DNA of 64,000 nucleotides from Desmodesmus armatus (GCA_007449985.2 VIIQ02000001.1:987501-1051500); one strand, 5' to 3'. Positions 45,601-58,700 are shown, counted from the first letter of the stretch. The notes: generated by a model from the sequence alone, not told the origin. Made by a program: numbers and translations.

Positions 45601-48600
45601 ACGACCTGCATGCAAGTATGTGCAGTGCAGCGCAGCAGTACAGTCCATATGTCAGACACAAGGACGACATGCCAGCAATTTTGCTTGAGAGGCTCAGCTT
45701 GAATCGACACAGCCACAACAAGCGCCAAGCATGCATCAAGAGACCTATGCATCATAGACTGTCACTGCTCCAGTGGACCTAGCAGACCCGTTTGGGGGGG
45801 GGGCAGGGGGCTCCAGGCAGTCATATCAGCCAATCACAAAGCAGGATCCCCTTGCAGGACCCCTGACTGTTGAGCATGCCAAGAGCCATCATGGAGCTTA
45901 TGGGACTGATGCGGTGAAAAGCAGTGGCAGGCAAGGGGGGGGGGCAGGGGATCACCTGTGTTGGCCAGCACCCAGGGTTGTGTGTTGCGTGGCATGTCCA
46001 CTTGGATGGCTGAACTGCAGCTGTTGAAGCTGTGCCACTCAAAGTTGTTCACACCCTGCGTGCATATGCACACGACACGGCAGGTCACCACTACAAACCC
46101 CGCCGCTCGGCACACAACTGCACCTGAATGTTATGCAGCAAGATGGCATGCGGCTGGCAGCCAACATGCCAATGGCCCAGTATGTCAGGCTCTACTTGCT
46201 GTTTTTGCAGCCGGAAAGCAGTAGTGTAGACTTTTGTAACACACTGCACGAGGGCTGCAGCCACCCACATGCAGCATCAAGACTCACCGGCAATCGCAGT
46301 GGGAGGGGTATCCACCAGCTGCTGTCAGCTGGATCATCACTCCTGCAACAACACAACCCTCTCTTATACACTCATGCTCCTTGTCTGTGCTGCAACCATG
46401 CCACACTCAACATTTCAGCAGCACCTCACTAGATGCACGGCCTGTCAAGGATCGTGGCAAGCAAAACCCCGGGCATGCAGTGCAGCTGTTTCAGTAGCAC
46501 CCACACCAAGGACCAGCACAACTGCCTGACAGGCAGGTAAAACTCAGAAGAAGGGCTGTACAGATGCTGCTGCCTGCCGGCCTGCTCACCAGTCATTGCA
46601 GTACATCTCTGGCTCAAAAGGCAGCCCCACCATGTAGGTGCGAGGTGCATGGTAGGGCACCTGCTCCAGCCTGACCTGCCTCCTGCTGCTGCCTGAGTCT
46701 TGAGGGCCCAGGGAGACAGTCACGATGGGGAAGCCCCTGCGGCAGCCACATATTAAGGGATGTTCAGCACAGCACCTGCTGACATGCTGTTACTGGTACC
46801 AGCACCCGGTGCAGGACGTGCCTGCCACCCAACAGGGAGGTGATGAGGCAGAGGTGCCTGACTGCTGACATGCACATGTTGCGTCAAGCAGACTGCCAGG
46901 ATGCTGCAAGGAACCTGCAGACCAGTGCTGTGGTGGGTACTTGAGTGGAGATGAAGCTGCTGGACTTGTCAAGGCTGGAGGCAGCATAGTAGCTGAGTGT
47001 AGAGCACTGGCATCCCAACCACAGGACATGACCACACGCCCAAACTTCACCCATCCTTTGCAACCCTCCCTTGAGCAAACTGTTCTGCAGGCAACAGCAT
47101 GCTGCCTACGTCTGCTGCCACCTGGATTGTGCGCTGTACACACGTTCTAACCCTTCAGTCCTCACCTGCGCAAAGTCCAGACAGACATATACTCTTCCAG
47201 AGGCTCCCCAGCAACATCACCCAGGCTGCTCCACACCCCGCTGTAGTTGCTGTTGCTGTACGCATGCGCCCTCAAGTAAGCCCCCAACCCAGACATGAAC
47301 TTGTCACCCCCAGCGTCCGCTCCTGCCTCAAGCTCCCGTGCACGGCCCTGCTGAAGTTGCTGTTGGGCCAACCACCCTGCGCTGCTGCCGATGCTCAGAG
47401 CTGCTGACGTCGGCTGCTGCTGCGGAAGCTGGTCGCGCATGTCTGCTGGTACTGGCGCGTCAGCGGCCAGCACGACCAGCTGCTCTCCTGCGGTTCTCAT
47501 TCCTGCAGTTGAACCCCCTGCTGCAGGACCTGGCCTGTGTGGGCGGCTGTGTTCAATGATGGTTGGGTGTATGTGAGGCCCCTTGGTGTGCCTGTGCAAG
47601 GTGGATGCCTGTGAGCTCGCCTGCGTGCGCATGATATTCGCATCTTTGCTGCCTGCCAATGTGATGTCAGCACCCTGGGCTGCATGTATGCTGGGCATGC
47701 CAGCTGCTGCGATGTGATCACCACTTGGTTGGTGGCCCTCAACCCTGCCTGCAGCATCCCCTGCACTGCCACTGCTGCTGCGGTCAGCGCTGTTTGCATC
47801 GGCAGGTGGTGCTGTCTCACGCAGCCTCCTGCGCAGGTGTGGCACCCACTGTGCGCTCGTCGACGCTGAGCTCCCGTCCTCGCCGGATGCAGCCGACGGC
47901 GCAGTGCTGACCGCTGCCAACCCTGTTGCATCGTTTCGGTCGCGGTTAATCCACGCGCGCAGCATGCGCAGCACTGCGGCACCCTTGTTGTACGACACAG
48001 AGTCAAACCAGTTGTCGATCTCCGAGAGCTTTCGGGTGCGGCGGGTAATGGACAGGGGGTGGGAGGCCAGGGAGCCGTCAGCCTCCAGACCTGCAACAGC
48101 AGCAGTCCACAATAACAGCAGTCAGGTGGCAAGGTAACCTGTGCTGAACTTGCATCAACCAGCGACAGCAGCAGCAGTACTGCATGTGACACAAATCAAC
48201 AGTGATAGTGACGCTCTTCCTGCAGACAATGGCAGCAGGGGGTGATTTACTACAGCACATGGTTTGGGTAGAACCCAACACACACCCTATGCTTTGACTA
48301 CATGTGCATGCAACACAGCGGCTGTGGCTCGCACCTGGTGACGTCATGTCATGGAAGAAGTTTGTGAGGTAGCCCATGCCAGGCTGGTAGGCGTCCGCCA
48401 GCACTGCCTCAAAATAGGAGGCTAGTCCCTCATTGATCCACAACTCAGTCCAGTCGTCAAGTGTTGCCAGGTTGCCAAACCACTGGTGCGCCTGCACAGC
48501 AAACACCACAATTCCAGCGTTATGTGAGCTGCAGGCTGTTCAGGCTGTCGGGCCCCTGCCAGGAGAGCGCATCACTGCATGACATACACCCACGCCTGCC

Positions 48601-50141
48601 GGCAACAGCATGACTACTGCACCACCCCAAAAACTCAGCCACCGCAAAGACTATCGCTGCACGTACGCATCAAGTGCGCATCTACCAGGGCGAGGCTGCA
48701 GAAGAGAAGCTTCCTGCCAGGATCCTCACCGTTTCATGGGCAACCGTGGTTGCGATTGCGTAGCGCTGATGCATGTCGTCCTTGCTGTCGTCCACCAGCA
48801 GAGCCCGCTCCCTGTACAGCAGCAGGCCCCAGTTCTCCATTGCACCAGCAGCAAAGTTGGGGATGGCCACCAAGTCCAGCTTGGGCAATGGGAAGGCCAC
48901 CTGCAGCAAACAAGCAACACATCTGTACTGACAAAACTGGGCGCAGGCTGGTGCAGGTGCAAGTGCTGCTTTGCGCTGTTGACAGCAAAGCAAAAGGTGC
49001 AGCCCTATGTGGCGTGTGTGCAGCCCTAGGTGGTTTGCAATCCCCAACCAACAGGCACAAATTGACATCCCCAGTAGCCAAAGTCACATGTGCCAATATC
49101 AGACATGGAAAGCCCCTGATACCAAACACCAGAACCCTGCAATAGGGACGGCTGCGAAACAGCTTACTTGTGTGAACTTCTCCATTTCCTGCAGGGCTGC
49201 ACACGCCACATCCCTGGCATGCCCAAACTGCTGCACACGGTCAGTGGTGCCCCACACAGACACCGTGATGTTGTGTTTGACGGCTGCCGTAGGCTCAGCA
49301 CCGCCTTTATGCTCATGATCACTGCCCTCGTGGTCACCATGCTTCAAGCCTCGCGCCCCACTGCCGCTGCTGCTGGGGTTTAGTGACGCTGTCACACCCA
49401 GCTCACACTGTCGGTCATTGTGTGAGAGCTCCCCAACCACCCAGGCCACCAGATAAGTTGACATGATTGGGTTGGGTGGAAGTGGTAAGCAATGAGGTCA
49501 TCCTCTGTAAGGAGCTTGTCGGTGCTGCTGGCTGTGCTGTTGTGTGTGTGAGAGTGCTCGTCATCATGACTGGCGCCTTCAGGGTCATGTGTATGGCTGA
49601 GGGGCATGTTGGAAAGGACCATCACAGGAGGTGGCGGCGCTGAAACCTTGATTTCAAACACAGCCTGCGCATGCAGCAGCCCCAGGCACGCACTGTTGCT
49701 ACACACCCAGCAAAGACAACGCCTTGGTGATAGCGCAAGCCGCAAACAGTTGGCTGGCTCGCCCAGACATATGCATCCCACACAAGCTGCTGGTGGCTGC
49801 CCACCGACGAGAGTCAAAAAGCTCCCAAATTCAAGCTGACAAGCTTTGTGTTGTGCAGGCAAGGCAAGTTGTCTCACATGCCGTCTGCACGTGGGCCTGG
49901 ACGCCTCGCAAACAGCACAAACTGCAAATGTGAGCACATCACCCGCCACTACAAGCCAGTCATGTCTACCTTGAATGTTGGCTCGTCAAAGCATGGGAAG
50001 GCCTTGCGAGCAGCAATTGACTCGAACTGTGTTGAGGCCATCACCTTTGTCTTGTTGGCAGCATCTGCAAAGCGACGTCAAACGATCAGCCATGTGGCAC
50101 AGACTCATGACACCAGACCATGTTGACTAGAACGGGACAAC

Positions 50142-50173
<32 letters not shown>

Positions 50174-51936
50174 GGGATAAAGCTTATGGAGGGCTTGCTT
50201 CTTGCTTGGACACTCAGCATGTGGTACACCAGCAACACTGCAACTGCACGTCTGTCGAGGTGTTAACTGCCGCCCCAAGGCAAGCTCCGCAAAGCTGCCA
50301 GGTGTAGTCCCAAATGTAACCTTCAACTTTCATCAAAAGCTGCCATACCTATGTAGCTGCTGCGGTAGAAGCCATCTAGCCCCTCCTGCAGTGCATAGCT
50401 GAACTGCAGCCTCAGCACCGGCACCTGCCCATGCATGGGGAGCGCCTGGGGGAACTGCAGGATAACCTGCTGGGAGGTCGTATTGCTGCTGCGCACGCTG
50501 CCTGCAGAGTGCAAGCAGGGAGCAGAGGTGCACGATGTTGGTGCCTTGCATTGGCTTGGTCTGCACAAACAGCTACTGGGCATGTGACCTCTAATGCAGA
50601 TGCACACAGTGTGTCAGAACGCCCAGCTGCTGACAAAAAGCTGCGCTGGAGCAAACAAACAGCATGTCAGCACGAGCACTGCTACTCAAGGCCTCATCAT
50701 TGCCTCACCTGCTATGGTTGTGGGCTGCTGCTTGTGTAGGTCCTTCCCTGCCTGATACACCAGCAGCTGCACAGACTGTATCTTCATCTCATGCGCATGC
50801 AATACCACGCACGGCGTAGCCTCTGATGGCTGCAACTGTATGTCAACCTGCCCATCAACTGTGTATGGTTCTTGCAAGGTAGATTTGACGTGAAGTGTGT
50901 ACCTAGTTGGCCGAAGTCCCTTCGGGAGGTACAGGTCTGTCCATGTGCAGTACGGACTGTCAGTTGCTGCCATGTACTGCAGCAGGACATGGAGCATGCA
51001 GTCAGCACATGCATATGAGTGGCGCACGCGGACACGTGAGGACCCTGAAATGGGTCCACCATTTCAGGGCGAAGGTTCGCTGTGCAAGAAGAACCGTTGA
51101 CTGCAAGTGCAAAAATGCATCTGGGTAGGGTGCAACTGATCAAGATCTGGGTGCATGACCAACGTTTGTGCTCCTGCTGCCCCACGCGCAGCCAACAGCC
51201 CTATGATCACTTGCTTTTGCTGTTGGCTTGCCAGCTGCTGGTGGAATACAAAACCACACTGTTAGTGGAGCCACACTGCAGCCACCCTGTGCCGGCCTGA
51301 CCTGTGGCTTGTCGTGCGCACCCTCCTTGCTGACCAGTGCTGCGACAAGAATTGCCACGCACACTGTCAGCACTACCAGCGCAACAGCCCCTGACATAGC
51401 CAAGCTCCGCTGCTGCTGTGAGAGCCGCAGCCAGCATTCCGGCACCTGCTGCCAGCTGCGTGGCAGGCGCTTGACAAGCCAGTTGTTGGACCTGCAGGGA
51501 ACGTCATACACAAGGGGTTCTGCTAATGACAGCCGCAGCACGGGGCAAGAAGCTGCGCGTGCGCAAAAGCTCGACTGGGTTGTCGATACCTGTGCACTGC
51601 TGCCGACTGTCTGGTGCTTGGGTGACATCCAATGTTTGCTGTCCTGGTCAGGCAGAGTGCATTTAAACGGCTGAAAGCTGCATTGGCTGGGGCTGCGCGA
51701 TGGATTCCATGCCTGCAACGTGCCAGCTGAGCAGTACCCCCAAGATGCTATGTGTGTGCCTGCCCAGCTGCTGCAACACACCTTGCATGCTGCCAGTTGA
51801 GCAGCACGTCGTCTTCATATTCAAACTCGACATCAAAAGCGCCCACTCGCTTGTCGCTGGTGCTGCCATTTGAGAGCAGGCCTGCACCCTCCCCAGGTTC
51901 ACGGGTGCTGCATTCGTGGAACCAAAGCAGAGACAT
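42655..51936 (-). CDS. Membrane-anchored M1 zinc aminopeptidase, about 1336 aa, 19 exons
   Basis: It removes N-terminal residues from peptides. Exons (5' to 3'): 51782-51936, 51302-51491, 50709-50976, 50349-50501, 49970-50064, 49168-49664, 48730-48900, 48335-48491, 47166-48090, 46590-46736, 46288-46342, 45956-46055, 45501-45605, 45080-45244, 44736-44878, 44091-44187, 43651-43784, 43174-43396 and 42655-42884. A cytosolic tail of about 83 residues precedes one membrane helix (84-105), so it is a type II protein like aminopeptidase N. GAMEN is at 472-476. The zinc site HETAH (508-512) and Glu531 in WINEG are complete. The ERAP1-like C-terminal helical domain is full length ([11 protein letters not shown] onward). 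Unusual features are two His/Asp-rich loops in exon 6, a low-complexity insert of about 205 residues (614-822) in exon 9, and an apparent missing C near 49469-49476 that breaks the frame just before [10 protein letters not shown]. With one base restored the CDS is 4011 nt. Confidence 0.92.
43001..43038. repeat. 20-bp tandem duplication in the last aminopeptidase intron
   Basis: AGCCAATAAAGATTTGGT occurs at 43001 and again at 43021, directly adjacent. Confidence 0.9.
44521..44697. repeat. Long inverted repeat in aminopeptidase intron 15
   Basis: The left arm starts GGGCTTGTGCTGTGG (about 44524) and the right arm ends in its complement (about 44692). The arms are about 70-75 bp and match at most positions, with a central spacer of roughly 20-30 bp around 44595-44618. 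It could fold into one long hairpin in the pre-mRNA. It may be a small foldback transposon remnant, since coding-like translations of the arms have no family match. Confidence 0.75.
50143..50172 (+). repeat. (CTG)10 microsatellite in aminopeptidase intron 4
   Basis: Ten uninterrupted CTG units on the + strand, CAG on the transcribed strand. It lies outside any exon. Confidence 0.95.
51043..51069. repeat. Perfect 11-bp inverted repeat in aminopeptidase intron 2
   Basis: CCCTGAAATGG, a 5-nt loop and the exact complement CCATTTCAGGG. Confidence 0.9.
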
Positions 51937-52704
51937 ACCAGGTACTCAGGCAAGATAGGCATGATGGCGATGCTGCTGTCCAGCACAGGCATCTATGCTG
52001 GCCCACAACATCACTGTCAACCACATCATTACTGTTTGACACCATGGCTGTCAACCACAGGCACCCATGCTGGCCCTCACCAACTGAAGCAACTGAAGCG
52101 GCAGGCGCAGAAGGAGCCAGGCTGTTGCAGTGGCATACTGACCTGACAGGTAAGGGCACCACTTCATCATACTCTCCATGATCACGCTTCACCATAGCGA
52201 GCTTCAGCTGCGACTCCTTGCTGCTCAAGGCACCTGCACCTGCTTGCAATCATCTATGTTGCTGCCCCACCATGTGCCAGAGGTCCGGCTCCCTGCACGG
52301 TACAACTTGTCTACAAACCCAGATTGATGCAAACGTCGATGTTTGAATCCACCTTGGACAACAGCGCCTGCACACGGCCAGAAATCGGCTATCGTAACTA
52401 CCCGAGATGATGGACCTGCGTGAATGCTCCCAACTGGCTGAATGATGTATTCAATCAGGCTATACAGCTCGTGGCGTCTGGTCGAATGCATGCTTGTCTT
52501 TCAGGGTGTACGTGATGATGAGTAAAAGAACATGGACCTCTGGATACAGACGTTGTTGCCGTACAGACCATCAAAATTTGCTTTGGTGTTTCCACCGGAG
52601 GCAGAGGTGTTGGGACCAGTCAGGGACACATCACCAAGAGCACCAGTCCCGGCCATGTTGCACCTTCAAACGTAGCTCAAGTGTCTGGACACAAAGGACA
52701 CATA
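51937..52704. promoter_or_regulatory. Divergent promoter region of the aminopeptidase and the SAM-domain gene
   Basis: 768 bp lie between the two start codons. No convincing exon or TATA box is seen. The sequence has two imperfect copies of CTGTCAACCAC around 52012-52060. Confidence 0.5.
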
Positions 52705-55700
52705 ATGTATTCGGATGACTTTGATGAAGAGGTGTGTGCAGGAGGGCTTGAGGCTGCATTTGACTTGAACTGCATTTGACCCAGCTGCTGCTCCTGAATG
52801 CCGTGCAGGGCTCTGTGGAATTTGTGGAGGATGCAGCAGCCCTCCCAGCCCCAGCAGCTTCAGGCCTCGAGCTGGCAGGAGGCACACAAGCAGCTGAACC
52901 TGTCCCCCTGGACGATGCGGAGCTGGATGCATACCTTGCTGATGACCAGCCTCAAGCTGAGGTGCCTGCAGTCCAGCAGGATGCAGGATCGACAGCAGCA
53001 GCACCAGAATCAAGGGAAGAGCTGGTGCAGGACCTCAGCAGCAGCACAGACGCAGCAGGCGACAAGCAGCTGGGTGAGCCAGCAATACACGGCACTGTCA
53101 AGGTGTCAGACGAGGGGGAGCCCTTCCAAGAGGAGAGCCTTGTGAACCCCTGCAGCAGCCAGGAAGATGAAGACGGGTTTGACCTGGCACCTTCTGAGGC
53201 CCCTATACCAGGCCAGCACATAGAACATGCTGCACATCACGCACCTGCAGTGCAGCCAGCACAGCCAGAGCCTGTCCTGCAACCCACACAGCAATTCCCC
53301 AGCGCCGCAGGTGCCTCAGGCCACAGCAGCAGCAGTCTTAGCAGCAGCAGTAGTAGCAGCAGCAGCAGCAGCTCAGCTGGAGACAGCCACAGGAGCAGCA
53401 TGCGCAGCCGGAAGTCAGGCACAGTTGGCCAGGTTGAAGTGCAGGGAGTGCAGGAGCTGCAGGAGATGTGGCAGGCAGCTGGCCTGCCTGCAACAGCCCT
53501 GTCTGCAGACAGCCTGGATAACAACTGTGCTGGCAGCGTCAGCCCACAGTCGAGGTTCGGCACACACAGCATCCTGCAGGACAGCAGCAGCCCTGTCCAG
53601 CAAAGGACAAAGCAGCGGCCGGCGTCAGCCAGTCCTGCTGTTCGGCGCTCAAGCAGCACCCGAGACTGCCTGCAGGAGCAGCACTGGACATCCAGCAGCG
53701 GTCACCACCAGCAGCAGCCGCAGGTGGTGCAGGTCACCCCAGTGACTAGCTGGACAGGTAAGCCAACTGCGTGCTGCTCATGCTAAGGTCTTGCCTGCAT
53801 TATTTTTCTGCATGCCAGCTGGCCACCCGTAGTGATGGCTATGGCGGTGCTTTGAGCAGGTCAGACATGCTGGCTGGAGTGACAACTTATTGCTGTCCTG
53901 TTGTGCAGTCAACGACGTGTGTGACTGGGTTGATGGCCTGGGGCTCAGCCAGTACCGCAAGAAGTTCATGCACCATGTTGTGCATGGCAGCCTGCTGCTG
54001 CGCCTCAGTGACCAGCTGCTCAGGACTGAGCTTGGGATAGGCCCCCTGGTAAGAAGAACTCCTGCAGCACAGCTTGTTTGTGCCAAGGTGTCGGCCTCAA
54101 CGTGCATGCAGCTTGCAAGTCAGCTGCTGGGAGCCTTTTGAAGTGAGTCATCGGATGGGAGTCACCAGGCCTGTCGAACAGCCAACCCACATGGCTGGGT
54201 CAAAGCCTGGCAATAATGTCCAAAGCGCATGCATGCAACCTTGTTTTCTTCACACTTGCAGGGCCACAGGGTGCTCATACTGGACGGCATCCAGGCAGTG
54301 GCCGCAGCTGACCTGCAGCAGGCCGCTGCAGCAGCCCTGGCTGGCACGAACCCCGAAGACTACCAGGACGGCACTTGCAGCAGCCCCGCCAGCGCAGCCG
54401 CTGTGCTGGTTGCTGGGCTGATTGCGCTCAAGGCGGGCCAGCGGGGCAGCAGCAGGCCCAGCAGCCCGTACCTGCAGCGCATAGGCAGCGGCAGCCTGGG
54501 CGCAAGCCCTGTCAACACAGGCGCAGCAGTGGGGGACCATGCAGACGGCAGCGGTGACAGCAGCCCGGCTGTTAGGCGTGCCCGGCCCTTCAGTGCGCCC
54601 TGCAAAGGCAAGGGCAATCAGCGGTCAGCCAGCCCATCGGTAGGTGCACGTGTGGCAGCAGACCTTCCAACGAACCTGGTCCAGCCTGACTACACCTGCT
54701 CAACAGCCTACAATCTGCCATGCTGATGCTCAGTCCTACAGTTGTGAGCCTGCTCGTTCAAACTTCACTGGCGCATGCAGCATGGCGTCCATTAGCTGTG
54801 GTCCCTGTGCTGTGCAAATTGCACTGGGGTCAGATCACATCACATGATGCATGCTGTTGTATGTTGTGCCTCAGGGTGGTCGCGGCAGCCCATCACCAGG
54901 GGCCTTGGGGCCTGCTGCTGGCAGGTTCAGCGTGTATGAGCAGCGTGCCAAGATACTGTTTGAGCTCAGCCGTGCGCAGGCAAGTCCTTGCACACATGGA
55001 GGCAGAGTTGCTTGAAGCAACATGGCAACTGTGCATGTAGCAGCTGGACCAGCAGTATCCTTGAGCAGCCTTGAGCAGATCATAGGACTGCATGCCAACA
55101 GCCTGTTGATGTTGCCTGACCTGCCTAATACTGCTGTCGCTTTCACTGCAGGCGCGTGCAGCAGCTACAGCAGGCACTGCCAGCGAGGTGACTGGCATTG
55201 CACAGCTGGCTCAGAAGGAGGTGGCTATGCTGCAGGCGCAGCTGGTGGACTTGGACAAGCGAAATAAACTGGCGGTAAGGCCCATGTCCATGCCCCTGGC
55301 ATGCTGGTGCGCACTGTCACCGACACTTCGGTTTTCTATCACAGTGCATTCTCGCTGATTGATGCAGTGGTCAGCCAAGCATGCCAGGCTTGTTGAGGCC
55401 AAGCGCTGGGGGCTAGGGGACCTTGGACACACTTCCACAGCCAAAAATGAATTGACATCCACATAACAAGTGTATCTGTCACATTGACGTGCTGACAGGT
55501 GCAGCATGCCAGTGGCAGTGTGGACAGCGCCGGCATCATCCCCTGGAAGCATGTGGGCAACGGCACCAATGCAGCCAACCCTCACCCTGAGGTAGGCAAC
55601 CTGCATGGCTGCGCAGCCAACCATGCTTGAGCTGCTGATCGAGAGCTTGATCATCTTGCGGGCAGTTCAATCTATGCATTGACAGCTGCAGCACAAACCT

Positions 55701-58700
55701 TGCGCAAGCTGCATGGAGCGGTTGACACCTTGCGATGACCACGTCCAGCTGCACATGCCGAGTAAGCTGTTGTTGGTGCCGCCTGTGTTCTGTCGTGCAG
55801 CGCCTGGCGAGGCCCTGGGATGCTCCTGATGTCGAGCTGACGTTCAGCCCCAAGATCTCCAAGAGGTCCAAGCAGCTCATGGCAGAGACTCGTGGCAGCG
55901 AGGGTGCTGAAGGCTTCTTGGACCGCTTGGGCAATGACATGCGGCGGCGGGAGGCCAAGCAGAAGGTGGGCTGCAAGTGTAACACAGCATTAGGTGGAAC
56001 CACTGACTCCAGTGCACACAGCACTCTGCAGCCCAGAGTAATGCAAATCCTGTGATATCCGATATCACAGTGTGGGCGCCACATGTGCAGCGACAGCACC
56101 TGCAGCAATATAGGCCCAAGTGTGCGCTCCTGTTTGTTCTGTATGTCTTTGGGGCATGACGCCACAACATCGCACCCACCTTTGCATGCTGGCCTGCTGC
56201 GAACCACCAAACACAGGAGCTGGAGAAGCGGTACTACAGCAACAGCGCTGCAGGCGATGCCGCCAGTGCCAAGGCAGCAGCTGCCGACCTGGCAACCCTG
56301 ACTGCGTTCTTCTCCCAGAGGGGCTGGGCCACCCTGAGTGTGCCCAGCAGCACCAGCAGCAGTGGAGAGGCCAAGCCTGTGAAGCAGCTGACAGAGGAGG
56401 ACTACAGGGAACTGGACAGCCAGCTGGACGAGGTGTGTTGCACCCTTGTGCTATGCCTCCCTCTGCTCAACTCTCCCCCTGTCTTCCCCAGTCCGCTCTT
56501 TCCTGCCCGCTTCAGGGAGCTCTGTTGCCCCCCGCGTGGTGCACCAGACGTGTTTGTTGCGACGCTTTTTGATCCTGCGTTATCAAACTGCAGCAGGCTG
56601 AGCTTGGTTTTGTGCCTCTGCAATCCATTGACGGCTCCTGTGCTGGCTGCCCAATGTGACAGGTTGTCGAGAGCTATTCTGAGGAGCTGGGCCTTGGCAA
56701 GTCTGACAGCAGGCACAGCCACGCCATCATGGCTGCGCATGGGCCCAAGAAGCTGGCTGCAGTGGTGGCGGCTGTGCGCACAGTGCAGTTCATGGACAGG
56801 TGCGGGCACGGGCGCTGCAGCTCGATGTGCTGCCTCCACCTTTAGCCCTATCAAGCGACCTAGCGAGGCGCTGGGTGGTCACAGCAGCGATGTTGGTTGA
56901 TGCTGCCATCGCACGTGGTGCGCCAGCATGTGCCAACATCTTTGCTTTGGTTTTACCGCAGCATGTGCCACCAGGTTACTGCATTGCCAGCTTCCTTGTC
57001 AATCCACATTCCAAATTGCGAGTGAGAATATGGTGTGCTTTGTCTGGCTCTCAGGTACCATGCAGACCTGAACACCCGTGGCAGCAGGCTGCAGCAGCTG
57101 CAGGACAACTACTTCAAGCAGCAGCCTGTCAGTCCTGGGCCAGGCAGAGCTGCTGTGGTGCCTCTCACCACCGAGCAGAAGGACTTGGCACAGGCTGTGC
57201 AGTGGTTCAGGGGCATGGGATGGGAGGAGGCAGCAGAGTCAGGTGTGGCTGTTGCTCATGTGACCGTGTGGAAGCTGTGTCACAGCTGTACTACTGTGTC
57301 CAACATGGTAGTGTGCAACCAGCTAGCAGCTGGAGCATCCATAAAGCATAAGCGTACAGTGTGGGCAGCCAGTTGATGCACCGCTAGTTTGCAGTGTGGC
57401 TGCTTCAGGCCTGGAGACACCCGATGTTGTTTGGCATAGAGGCCGCCAGCCCATCCTGGTTACGTTTTTGTCTGCTGGGCATACATGTTGAATTGTGTTA
57501 CCAGTAACATGCGCGCTTGACATCATTATTTGTGTGCACATGCAGACGACTGTGACGACCTGCTGTCTGCCCTGGTGAAGCGCGCCCAGCACTACAAGAA
57601 AGAGGCAGAGAAGCTGCATGAGAAGGAGCGTGCAGCTGGTGCTCCAGGTGCCCTGGCGCACTCCACTGTCCTGCCCCATCCCACCATCAACTGGGCATCT
57701 GCACCTTGGAGGTGCGCATGCGCACCACCCTACCATGCGCATAGTGTGGCCATGCCAGCTGCGCTGCACCACAGGCTGTTGGCTTGGCTCCCAATGCACT
57801 CCCTGAACGACAAAAGCGCGGTGCCACCGCCAAGTTGGCATCACTTGTAGATTGTACGACAACCGTTATACCCATGTTCATCGTGTTTGCGATACCATGT
57901 TTGTTTGCTGTCATGTGCTGCCTGCAGTGTGGATGGGCTGGGCCCGCTGATGCAGGTCATCCTGGATGCCAGGAGAGCAGCAGTTGAGGAGGCAGCAGCC
58001 AAACAGGCAGCCAACTCCAAGCCCTCAGCAGTGGATGCTGCCTTGAAGCAGGCTGGCAAGCAGGCAGCAGCAGCTGCTGCTGGCCAGGCAGCTGGGGACA
58101 GCGGCAGCAGTGCATTCGTGTCAGCAGCGACGCTGGAAGCTGCTGCGGCAAACGGAGCCAACACGCTGGACCTGTCGGTGCGGTTGCTCGCTGGAATGCG
58201 CTGGGCCGGGTTGGAGCAGCTGGATGCCGCAAGGGGCAGTGCCAAGAAGCTTGCTGTCTACAGGTACGGTCGGAGCTTGTCAGAGCTTGCTTGCTTGCTG
58301 TCTACAAGCTTGCCCATATATGTGCTCGTTGATATATGTGCTTGGCAAAGGTGTGGTCTCTGGATAGGCCAACTCAATCAAAGCCGTATGGTGCTGCCGT
58401 TGGCGAGGCACGCCCTGGTCCTGGTCCTAGCACTGCTGGTAACTGTCTGTGCATGTCTTGTTGCAGGGCGCTAAGGACGCAGCAGTTCCTGGCCTTCACA
58501 GCCACAGACCTTGCAAACCGCGAGGCCAAGCAGAAGGCCCTGCTGCAGGAGTTTGAGGCCAGCAGGAGGGGCAAGCTGGTCAGCCAAGCAGAGCTGGACG
58601 AGTTCTACCAACGGCTGCAGGTGGGTGTGGATGATGGGACCACGCATCCATGCAGAACTGCACTCACAGCTGGTACATATGCCTTTGTTGCAGGTGCAGC

